Made by a program: the position numbers and the translations under genes. From JBNJDW01 sp051745265 (GTDB lineage Bacteria; Pseudomonadota; Alphaproteobacteria; Micavibrionales; CSBR16-224), in the NCBI GenBank assembly GCA_051745265.1, contig JBNJDW010000020.1, positions 1 through 15,489 on the forward strand: 15,489 nt of DNA, in the 5' to 3' direction. Shown piece by piece: positions 1-6,826 of this stretch. The number at the start of each line of letters is the position of its first letter. Positions within the stretch are counted from its first letter, which is position 1. Under the pieces are notes generated by a model. That model had not been told where the DNA came from, searched no databases, and saw only the letters and a program-made list of their open reading frames with translations.

Positions 1-164
1 CCCGTTATGCCGATTGGCAGCAACGCTGTCAGGAAGCCCATAACGTTGCCGAATGTATCGTTGCCAAACAGCGCCATGGTCCGATCGGCACGGTCCGCAT
101 GCAGTTTACCGGCGAATTTACCCGCTTTAGCGATCTTGATATACATCATCAGTTCGAGTCTTAA
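1..164 (+). CDS. dnaB: Replicative DNA helicase DnaB, C-terminal end (5' truncated)
   Basis: The frame starting at base 3 is open from the left edge and stops at TAA 162-164. The last 53 residues include IVAKQRHGPIGTVRMQF followed by FTRF, the usual end of the RecA-like motor domain of DnaB: the conserved K-x-R-x-G-P-x-G strand that reaches the neighbouring subunit's ATP site, then the final strand. DnaB is the hexameric 5'-3' helicase that unwinds DNA at the replication fork. Its stop codon lies inside the Shine-Dalgarno sequence of the following alr gene, so the two are almost certainly cotranscribed. dnaB followed by alr is a familiar alphaproteobacterial order. Everything upstream of the motor-domain end is outside the window. 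Confidence 0.93.
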   Translation, partial: RYADWQQRCQEAHNVAECIVAKQRHGPIGTVRMQFTGEFTRFSDLDIHHQFES

Positions 165-169
165 GGAGG
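163..169 (+). promoter_or_regulatory. Strong ribosome binding site of alr, overlapping the dnaB stop
   Basis: AAGGAGG, a near-perfect anti-16S match, ends four bases before the ATG at 174. Its first two bases are part of the dnaB TAA stop. It fixes the alr start and suggests terminating ribosomes could help initiate alr translation. Confidence 0.8.
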
Positions 170-173
170 CGGC

Positions 174-1274
174 ATGAACCGCGACCTTACCCTGCATATT
201 GACCTTAAGGCCATCCAGCGTAATTATCTCATCCTTAAAGAACACGCGCCGAACAGCCGGATTGCCGCCGCTGTCAAAGCAGATGCCTATGGTATGGGGA
301 TGGAAAAAGTAGCCCCGGCATTATACGCAGCCGGTTGCCGTGAGTTTTTTGTCGCCCAGATCGGGGAAGCTATCAGCTTAAAAACCGAAACACTCAAAGA
401 CAAAAAAGATATTAAAATCTATGCACTTAACGGCATATCTTCACAAAAAGATATAAAAAAATTTACCGACCACAATATACAGCCGGTGCTTAACAGTATT
501 CCTCAAATAAAGCTTTGGCAGGATGCGGCCAAAGCTGCCGGAACGCGTTTACCGGCCATGATCCATTTTGATACGGGGATCAACCGGCTTGGTCTGTCAA
601 ATTCTGAAACCGAATGGGCTTTGCAGACCCCGACTGCCTTTGAAGGACTGGACATTACCGCGATCATAACCCATCCCGCCAGTGCTGACAGACCGGACAG
701 CCCGCAAACCGAAGATCAATTCATCCAATTTAAAAAGATTTGCGCGCAATTCACTGATCTTCCTAGATCTTTTTGCAATTCTGCAGCCGTATTTTTAAGG
801 CCGGATTATCACCTTGACCTTATTCGCTCCGGCATTGCCCTGTATGGCGGCAATCCTGTACCTGATCGGCAAAATGTCATGCAATCAGTTGTTTCACTGA
901 CAGCACCCGTTCTGCAAATCCGACAGGTCAAAGCCGGCGACAGCATCGGTTATGGTGCCAGCTATACCTGTCAGACAGATTCGACACTGGCGACACTCGC
1001 TATCGGTTATGCAGACGGCCTGCCCCGCAGCCTGAGCAACTGTGGTCATGTCTATTTCCAAGGACAGCCCTGCCCGATCCGCGGGCGGATATCCATGGAT
1101 TTGACGGTGATTGATATCAGCGCCCTTTCAAATCCGCCAAAGCCGGGAGATCACATCGAAATCCTTGGCGAAAATCAATCTGTTGATGATTTGGCCATGG
1201 ATGCCGGAACAATCAGTTATGAAGTGCTGACAATGCTTGGAAAACAGGTGCAAAAGTGCTATTCCAGACAATAA
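174..1274 (+). CDS. alr: Alanine racemase (PLP-dependent)
   Basis: Interconverts L- and D-alanine in the cytoplasm, supplying D-Ala for the peptidoglycan stem peptide. The 366 residues match the usual family length. The N-terminal PLP barrel carries the cofactor motif AVKADAYGMG, with the Schiff-base lysine at K35. The C-terminal domain carries IGYGASYT, whose Tyr260 corresponds to the second catalytic base (Tyr265 in the Geobacillus enzyme). RISMD near residue 305 and the GDHIEILG strand are also typical. The start is set by the AAGGAGG site four bases upstream. The next gene, mlaE, begins 22 bases after the stop, so dnaB-alr-mlaE-mlaF probably form one transcript. The product is also functionally linked to the penicillin-binding protein downstream at 2981. 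Whether this is the only racemase in the genome cannot be judged here. Confidence 0.95.
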   Translation: MNRDLTLHIDLKAIQRNYLILKEHAPNSRIAAAVKADAYGMGMEKVAPALYAAGCREFFVAQIGEAISLKTETLKDKKDIKIYALNGISSQKDIKKFTDHNIQPVLNSIPQIKLWQDAAKAAGTRLPAMIHFDTGINRLGLSNSETEWALQTPTAFEGLDITAIITHPASADRPDSPQTEDQFIQFKKICAQFTDLPRSFCNSAAVFLRPDYHLDLIRSGIALYGGNPVPDRQNVMQSVVSLTAPVLQIRQVKAGDSIGYGASYTCQTDSTLATLAIGYADGLPRSLSNCGHVYFQGQPCPIRGRISMDLTVIDISALSNPPKPGDHIEILGENQSVDDLAMDAGTISYEVLTMLGKQVQKCYSRQ

Positions 1275-1296
1275 GTTTTATTTTGGAGTTTTTGAT

Positions 1297-2136
1297 GTGA
1301 ACACCTCACCGACTGATGAAACCAATAAAAGCTATAATCCCATCGGCTTTCTGGTCACAAAATTTCTGCAGCTGTTACAGGGTCTCGGCGCAGCCACGCT
1401 TGGCTTTCTGGCCGCACTGGGCCGGTTAACGGCTTTCAGCTGCAATGGTATCCGCCATTGTTTTGCACCGCCGATTTATTTCGGCCATATTGGCCGCCAG
1501 TTTATTAATATCGGCTATTACTCACTGCCTGTTGTCGGGCTGACAGCCTTGTTCACCGGTATGGTGCTGGCCTTGCAATCCTATACAGGTTTTTCACGTT
1601 TTAATGCTGAAAGCGCAATTGCCAGCGTTGTTGTCCTGTCGATTACCCGTGAATTGGCCCCGGTTCTGGCCGGGTTGATGGTTGCCGGGCGCATTGGGGC
1701 GTCTATTGCGGCAGAGATCGGTACCATGCGGGTGACAGAACAGATTGACGCGCTTATTACCCTGTCGACCAACCCGTTTAAATATCTGATTGCGCCACGC
1801 CTGATTGCCGGCGTTATTATGCTGCCTATTCTGGTGCTTGTTGCCGATATTATCGGCGTGTTCGGCGGCTATCTGGTTGGGGTCTACACACTTGGCTTTA
1901 CCGCCGAAAGCTATCTGCGCCAAAGCTGGGAGTTCCTTGAATTCATGGATGTCTTTTCCGGCCTTGTCAAAGCCGCGGTCTTTGGCTTTATCGTGACCCT
2001 GATGGGCTGCTATCATGGTTTTCATTCCAAACGCGGTGCACAGGGCGTGGGTGCGGCGACGACCAATGCGGTTGTCTCGGCCTCTATTCTGATCCTGATC
2101 TTTAACTATCTCCTGACGCAGGTGTTTTTCTCATGA
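1297..2136 (+). CDS. mlaE: MlaE-type lipid ABC transporter permease
   Basis: Inner-membrane permease of the MlaFEDB-type phospholipid transporter, which moves lipids between the inner membrane and periplasmic carriers. The chosen start is GTG 1297, preceded by GGAG at 1285-1288 with an 8-base gap. It gives 279 residues, near the usual ~260. An in-frame ATG at 1237 would overlap alr by 38 bases and lacks a good binding site, so I prefer the GTG. Hydrophobic segments lie near residues 75-97, 120-140, 168-195, 225-240 and 258-277. The family signature spans about 119-153 (ELAPVLAGLMVAGRIGAS, then EIGTM and EQIDAL). The first ~55 residues form an amphipathic or interfacial stretch, as in other MlaE proteins. 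The stop overlaps the mlaF start (ATGA), implying translational coupling with its ATPase. The substrate-binding MlaD subunit is encoded about 7 kb away at 9203. Confidence 0.92.
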   Translation: MNTSPTDETNKSYNPIGFLVTKFLQLLQGLGAATLGFLAALGRLTAFSCNGIRHCFAPPIYFGHIGRQFINIGYYSLPVVGLTALFTGMVLALQSYTGFSRFNAESAIASVVVLSITRELAPVLAGLMVAGRIGASIAAEIGTMRVTEQIDALITLSTNPFKYLIAPRLIAGVIMLPILVLVADIIGVFGGYLVGVYTLGFTAESYLRQSWEFLEFMDVFSGLVKAAVFGFIVTLMGCYHGFHSKRGAQGVGAATTNAVVSASILILIFNYLLTQVFFS

Positions 2137-2927
2137 CTTTGAATAAAAAACTCAGCTCGGCATCGGCAGAGGCCAAACTCTCCCTGCAGGAGGTTAAAAA
2201 AAGTTTCGGGCGCAATGACGTGCTGACAGGCGTTAATCTTTCCATCCCCAAGGGTAAGTCCCTGGTGGTTATTGGCGGTTCCGGATCTGGTAAATCTGTG
2301 ATGCTGAAATGCGCCCTGGGCCTTATTCAGCCCGATTCCGGGAAAATACGCGTTGATGGACAGGATACGACAAAATTATCAGATAATGACCGTAACAAGC
2401 TGATGCATAATTTTGGCATGCTTTTTCAGGGCGGCGCCCTGTTTGACAGTCTGCCGGTCTGGCATAATGTCGGTTTTGGCCTGATATCGGACAGCATAAA
2501 GCCTAAAGATGCCCGTGAAATCGCCATTACAAAATTAAAATCCGTCGGCCTTAGCCCCGATGTTGCTGATCTTTTCCCGGCTGAGCTGTCCGGCGGCATG
2601 CAAAAACGGGTTTCTCTGGCCCGGGCCATTGCCACAGATCCGGAAATTATCTTTTTTGATGAGCCAACGACTGGACTTGATCCGATTATGGCCGATGTTA
2701 TTAATGACCTGATTATCAAATGCTGTGAAGAGCTGGGTGCCACAACACTGTCAATCACGCATGATATGGCCAGTGCGCGCAAAATCGCCGATGATATTGC
2801 CATGCTCTACCGCGGTCAGATTATCTGGCAGGGTGCGGCAAAGGATATTGATGATTCAGGCAATGTTTATGTCGACCAGTTTATTCATGGCCGGGCCGAG
2901 GGGCCTATAAAAATGGAACTGACATAA
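2133..2927 (+). CDS. mlaF: MlaF-type lipid ABC transporter ATP-binding protein
   Basis: Cytoplasmic ATPase that powers the MlaE permease. The 264 residues contain a full set of ABC motifs: Walker A GGSGSGKS at 48-55 (Lys54), Q-loop Gln99, signature LSGGMQKR at 152-159, Walker B IIFFDEPTTGLDP from 172 with catalytic Glu177, and the H-loop His at 210. The stretch LFQGGALFDSLPVWHNVGF (98-116) is characteristic of MlaF and its plant relative TGD3 rather than of other ABC ATPases. An N-terminal extension of about 14 residues precedes the first beta strand. The start codon overlaps the mlaE stop by four bases (ATGA). No MlaB-like STAS protein or MlaC carrier follows; the next gene is a penicillin-binding protein, 53 bases downstream. 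Confidence 0.94.
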   Translation: MTLNKKLSSASAEAKLSLQEVKKSFGRNDVLTGVNLSIPKGKSLVVIGGSGSGKSVMLKCALGLIQPDSGKIRVDGQDTTKLSDNDRNKLMHNFGMLFQGGALFDSLPVWHNVGFGLISDSIKPKDAREIAITKLKSVGLSPDVADLFPAELSGGMQKRVSLARAIATDPEIIFFDEPTTGLDPIMADVINDLIIKCCEELGATTLSITHDMASARKIADDIAMLYRGQIIWQGAAKDIDDSGNVYVDQFIHGRAEGPIKMELT

Positions 2928-2969
2928 CTATATTTATAATACGCTTTACGAAGCATGAAGAAGAATAAT

Positions 2970-2975
2970 AAGGGG
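2970..2975 (+). promoter_or_regulatory. Ribosome binding site of the penicillin-binding protein gene
   Basis: AAGGGG lies five bases before ATG 2981 and supports that start. The 53-base gap after mlaF contains TATAAT at 2935-2940, but no convincing -35 box sits upstream of it, so I do not call a promoter. Confidence 0.5.
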
Positions 2976-2980
2976 CCCTG

Positions 2981-5425
2981 ATGAAAAAATTTTTTATAGC
3001 CTGTCTGTCGCTCGGCTTTATTGGCGCGATTGTCGGGCTGGGTTTGATTGTCTGGGTTTTATTTTACTACGGCGATGACCTGCCTGATTACAGCAAACTG
3101 AAAGATTATGAACCGCCGATTGTCAGCCGTGTTTATGCGGCGGATGGTAATCTGATGGCTGAATTTGCGACAGAAAAACGGGTCTTTGTCCCTATTCATA
3201 CAATTCCTGATCTGGTGGTAGACGCCTTTCTCTCTGCCGAAGATCAGAATTTCTGGATCCACCCGGGCATTGATGCGACCGGTGTGGCGCGCGCCATCTA
3301 TGTAAATCTTAGAAACCGCGGCACAGGTCGCCGATTGGTCGGCGCCTCGACCATCACCCAGCAGGTGGCCAAAAACTTCCTGCTGACCAATGAGGTCTCG
3401 GTAGAGCGTAAAATTAAAGAAGCTATTCTGGCCTTCCGCCTTGAAAAAGCCTTCAGCAAAGAAAAAATTCTGGAGCTTTATCTAAACGAAATTTATCTGG
3501 GCCGGGGCGCCTATGGCGTGGCGGCTGCCAGTCTTGAATATTTTAACAAGACACTGGATGAGCTGACAATTGAAGAAGCCGCCTATCTTGCCGCCCTGCC
3601 AAAGGGACCAAATAATTACCAGCCCGACACAGATTATGACGACGCAGTAGATCGCCGGAACTGGGTGATCAGCCGCCTTCTTGAAGAAGATTACATCACA
3701 GATAAAAACGCCGAACAGGCCCGCGAAAAACCTTTAAAGACAGATCAACGCAACAACAACCGATTTATCTCTGCCCCCTATTTTGCCGAAGAAGTACGCC
3801 GCGAAATCAAGAAACTTTATGGCGAGGACAGTCTTTATGAAGGCGGCCTGATTGTTCATGCCTCAGTCGATGCCGAAATGCAGCAGATCGCCGAAAAAGC
3901 CCTGCGTGACGGTCTGGTTGAATATGACCGGCGCCATGGCTGGCATTCCGGACCACTTGCCGAGTTTGAAACCACCGAGGACTGGGAAAACAAACTCCGC
4001 GCTGTTAAGGCGCCGCTTGGTATTGGAGACTGGTCAAAGGCCGTGGTCCTCAAAGTGACCAACGAACAGGCTGAAATAGGCCTGCCTGAGGGGCAAAAAG
4101 GCATTATTACCTATAACAAAATGAAATGGGCCGCAAAACGGATCAGCGATTTCCGTACGGGCCCCACACCGAATGCTGTCGGAGATGTCTTAAGCGTCGG
4201 TGATGTCGTCTTGGTGGCCCCCTCGGGAGAAACTGTTGATGATACGGATGTCTATCATTTACGTCAGTTTCCGGACATTCAGGGCGGCATCGTTGTGCTT
4301 GATCCCCATACGGGTCGGGTGCTGGCCATGGTTGGTGGTTTCTCACAGGAACAAAGCGAATTTAACCGCGTAACGCAGGCCAAACGCCAACCGGGATCGG
4401 CCTTTAAACCGATCGTCTATTTAACCGCGCTTGAAAATGGTTTTACACCGGCCACCTTGATTTTGGATGCGCCCTTTACCTATGATCAGGGGCCGGGCCT
4501 GCCAAAATGGCGGCCACAGAATTACAGCCGCGAATTCTACGGCCCCACCCCCCTTCGGGTCGGGATCGAAAAGTCACGTAATCTGATGACCGTCCGGCTT
4601 GCCAATTATATCGGCATGGAAAAAGTCGCCGAGATGACCAAACGGCTGGGCGTTAATCCATTTCTGGCCCCCATGCTTTCGATGTCGATCGGGGCTGGTG
4701 AAACAACGCTTTTGAAAATGTCGACGGCTTATGGAACGATTGGTAATGGCGGTAAAAAGATAGTCCCGACCTTTATTGACAGGATTCAGAACCGTCATGG
4801 CGAAACTATTTTCAAACATGACAAGCGGCATTTACCCGAATTTGGCCCGCTGATTTCCTGGAAAGGTCAGGACACACCAACAGTACCCGATACGCGGGAA
4901 CAAATCCTTGACCCGCGGCACGCCTATCAGATGACATCAATCATGGAAGGCGTTGTTAAGCGCGGTACGGGCGCCTCCCTGAGGAGTCTCGGCTTTCCGC
5001 TTGCCGGTAAAACCGGGACAACCAATGAATCAAAAGATACCTGGTTTATCGGCTTTACGCCCAATCTGGTCGTTGGCGTTTATGCCGGCTTTGACCAACC
5101 GCGCCCGTTAGGTGATAAAGAAACCGGTTCACGGGTTGCAGCGCCCATCGTTAAGCAGTTTTTTGAAGAAATCCTTAAAGATCAATCGCCTACCCCTTTC
5201 CGGGCACCTGATGGCATTCGCCGTGTTCGCATCAATGCAGAAGACGGTACCAGAGCAGAGCCAGGCGATGAAAACGTCATCTGGGAAGCCTTTATCGCCG
5301 GTACAGAACCCGGTGACCGGCCAGTCATTTTTGATGGTGAAACCATCCAGATTATGTCTGGCAGCGGTTTTAATGAACAGGACAACCGCGAAAGTCTGGA
5401 TATCGGCACAGGCGGGATTTACTGA
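2981..5425 (+). CDS. mrcA: Class A penicillin-binding protein 1A (transglycosylase/transpeptidase)
   Basis: Bifunctional peptidoglycan synthase: it polymerises lipid II into glycan strands and cross-links the stem peptides in the periplasm. The 814 residues begin with a short cytoplasmic Met-Lys-Lys and one membrane anchor (about 4-28). The GT51 domain follows, with catalytic Glu87 in EDQNFWIHPG and second Glu170 in LYLNEIYLG. An inserted OB-like domain occupies roughly 300-430. The transpeptidase has all three motifs: SAFK with nucleophile Ser473 and Lys476, SRN at 532-534, and KTGTT at 677-681. This order and length are typical of alphaproteobacterial PBP1A (mrcA/ponA). The C-terminal ~85 residues are acidic and lie beyond the catalytic domain. 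The gene follows the alr/mla genes on the same strand. Its stop directly abuts the convergent trpF stop, leaving no room for a separate terminator. Confidence 0.95.
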   Translation: MKKFFIACLSLGFIGAIVGLGLIVWVLFYYGDDLPDYSKLKDYEPPIVSRVYAADGNLMAEFATEKRVFVPIHTIPDLVVDAFLSAEDQNFWIHPGIDATGVARAIYVNLRNRGTGRRLVGASTITQQVAKNFLLTNEVSVERKIKEAILAFRLEKAFSKEKILELYLNEIYLGRGAYGVAAASLEYFNKTLDELTIEEAAYLAALPKGPNNYQPDTDYDDAVDRRNWVISRLLEEDYITDKNAEQAREKPLKTDQRNNNRFISAPYFAEEVRREIKKLYGEDSLYEGGLIVHASVDAEMQQIAEKALRDGLVEYDRRHGWHSGPLAEFETTEDWENKLRAVKAPLGIGDWSKAVVLKVTNEQAEIGLPEGQKGIITYNKMKWAAKRISDFRTGPTPNAVGDVLSVGDVVLVAPSGETVDDTDVYHLRQFPDIQGGIVVLDPHTGRVLAMVGGFSQEQSEFNRVTQAKRQPGSAFKPIVYLTALENGFTPATLILDAPFTYDQGPGLPKWRPQNYSREFYGPTPLRVGIEKSRNLMTVRLANYIGMEKVAEMTKRLGVNPFLAPMLSMSIGAGETTLLKMSTAYGTIGNGGKKIVPTFIDRIQNRHGETIFKHDKRHLPEFGPLISWKGQDTPTVPDTREQILDPRHAYQMTSIMEGVVKRGTGASLRSLGFPLAGKTGTTNESKDTWFIGFTPNLVVGVYAGFDQPRPLGDKETGSRVAAPIVKQFFEEILKDQSPTPFRAPDGIRRVRINAEDGTRAEPGDENVIWEAFIAGTEPGDRPVIFDGETIQIMSGSGFNEQDNRESLDIGTGGIY

Positions 5426-6091
5426 TCAGCAGCGGGAAACCTGCTCTAGGAAAGCTTCCATCAATTCGACTGATTTTTGTCCCGGCGCTGTTTCAACGCC
5501 CGAAGACACATCAACCATTTTGGCATTGGTGATTTCAATCGCTTCCGTAACATTTTCGGCATCCAAACCACCGGACAACATCCACGGCCCGGGCAAAGGC
5601 ATATCCGCCAACAAGCTCCAGTCAAAGGCAATGCCATTCCCCCCCGGCAGCATCGGCGTTACATTGCTTGGCGGTTTGGCATCCAGCAGAATAATATCTG
5701 CCCGGTGCCGGTATTTCAGAATATTTTCCAGATCTGCCGCATCGCCGATTTTAACGGCTTTTATAATCGGCAGGGGGTAATAGGCCTTAACCTCTGCCAC
5801 CCGATCGGGTGTTTCATTACCATGCAGTTGAATCATATCCAGCGGCACCTGTGATAACACCTGTTCCAGCCAGCTGTCATCAGGTTCAACAAACAGGCCG
5901 ACCGCTTTTACCCCTGTCGGTAACCGGCGGACAAACTCGGTCGCAAGTTCAGGGCTGATGGCCCGCGGTGATGGGGGATAAAATACAAAGCCCAGCATTG
6001 ATGCGCCAAGGTTGACGGCGGCTTCTACCGTGTCCGATGAATTAAGGCCGCAGATTTTAACCAGACAGTCAGGATTATGATAATTTTCCAT
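5426..6091 (-). CDS. trpF: Phosphoribosylanthranilate isomerase
   Basis: Converts N-(5'-phosphoribosyl)anthranilate to the carboxyphenylamino-deoxyribulose phosphate in tryptophan synthesis. The 221-residue (beta/alpha)8 barrel carries the N-terminal VKICGL motif with general-base Cys14 and the general acid Asp137 in ILLDA. QLHGNE (88-93), LSGGL (172-176) and DVSSGVET (194-201) form the phosphate-binding loops. The start ATG shares one base with the stop of pyrF (TGATG on the minus strand), and no separate ribosome binding site is visible, so translation is probably coupled to pyrF. trpF often sits next to trpB/trpA in alphaproteobacteria. Here it is last in a pyrF operon, and trpBA, if downstream on this strand, are displaced by the convergent penicillin-binding protein gene. 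Confidence 0.94.
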   Translation of the reverse strand: MENYHNPDCLVKICGLNSSDTVEAAVNLGASMLGFVFYPPSPRAISPELATEFVRRLPTGVKAVGLFVEPDDSWLEQVLSQVPLDMIQLHGNETPDRVAEVKAYYPLPIIKAVKIGDAADLENILKYRHRADIILLDAKPPSNVTPMLPGGNGIAFDWSLLADMPLPGPWMLSGGLDAENVTEAIEITNAKMVDVSSGVETAPGQKSVELMEAFLEQVSRC

Positions 6092-6801
6092 CAGGCAGCC
6101 CGCGCATTTTCAAGTGACCGGGCAATATTTTCAGCCGCCCGCGCCGGGTCTTCAGCCCGCGTGACAGGACGGCCAATCACCAGATGATCCGCCCCTGCTG
6201 TTATTGCCTGCTGCGGCGTCATGACACGTTTTTGATCATCGGCGGCACTGCCCTCAGGCCGGATTCCCGGTACCATCAAAATTATATCACTGCCAAATTC
6301 TGCCCGCAGGATTTCGACTTCATGCGGTGAACAGACCAGACCATGACAGCCCGCCTTGATTGCCGGTGCTGCCAGCCTAAGTACGGTGTCTTTTATACTA
6401 TGGTTTGAAAAACAGCTGATATCGTCCTCTGACAAGCTGGTCAACAGCGTGACGCCTAGAAGTCTGGTTTTATGGTCCTTAACCGTATCTGCCGCAGCCT
6501 TGATCATATCATGTCCACCCGCAGTATGCAGAGTCAGAAATTCGGGCCCTAACGGCATCAGCGCCGCAACGCCACCTGCAACCGTATTGGGAATATCATG
6601 TAATTTAAGGTCTAGGAACAGCGCGCTTTCAGGCCCGGCGATACTGGTCGCCTGAAGGATCCCGGCATTGCCAAAACGCATATAGAATTCCATCCCCAGC
6701 TTAACGCCCTGAAACCAGGGGCGAATATTACGGATAAGGCTTAAGGCCTGATCAAAATCCGGCGTATCAATGGCACAGTATAACTGAGACGATGGCTGCA
6801 T
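6091..6801 (-). CDS. pyrF: Orotidine 5'-phosphate decarboxylase
   Basis: Decarboxylates OMP to UMP, the last step of de novo pyrimidine synthesis. Three consecutive ATGs occur (6807, 6804, 6801). The AAGGA at 6812-6808 on the minus strand is six bases before the third ATG and only zero to three before the others, so I start at 6801, giving 236 residues. The invariant active-site stretch DLKLHDIPNTV lies near residue 64, with Asp64, Lys66 and Asp69 as the charged triad. LGMEFY, the HTAGG segment, VPGIRPEG and GADHLVIGRPVT (phosphate gripper) are all present, so the enzyme looks intact. The upstream gene ends 25 bases before this start and the downstream trpF overlaps by one base. This places pyrF in the middle of an apparent three-gene operon headed by an unusual ribonucleotide-reductase-like protein. 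Confidence 0.95.
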   Translation of the reverse strand: MQPSSQLYCAIDTPDFDQALSLIRNIRPWFQGVKLGMEFYMRFGNAGILQATSIAGPESALFLDLKLHDIPNTVAGGVAALMPLGPEFLTLHTAGGHDMIKAAADTVKDHKTRLLGVTLLTSLSEDDISCFSNHSIKDTVLRLAAPAIKAGCHGLVCSPHEVEILRAEFGSDIILMVPGIRPEGSAADDQKRVMTPQQAITAGADHLVIGRPVTRAEDPARAAENIARSLENARAA

Positions 6802-6826
6802 CATCATTCCTTTTTGCTTCTTGCCC

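Noticed and set aside
1237..1296. Upstream ATG start for mlaE
   Set aside because: It would overlap alr by 38 bases without a ribosome binding site. GTG 1297 has GGAG at a good distance and gives a normal MlaE length.
2935..2940. TATAAT between mlaF and the penicillin-binding protein gene
   Set aside because: No acceptable -35 hexamer 16-18 bases upstream; the hexamer alone in AT-rich sequence is weak evidence.
5429..5446. Short inverted repeat AGCAG/CTGCT after the PBP1A stop as a terminator
   Set aside because: Only five pairs, no T tract on either strand, and it lies within the trpF coding sequence.
5112..5780. Plus-strand open frame of 222 codons across the PBP1A/trpF junction
   Set aside because: It is out of frame with PBP1A and antisense to trpF, both of which have complete catalytic motifs. 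Its translation is low in family-like features.
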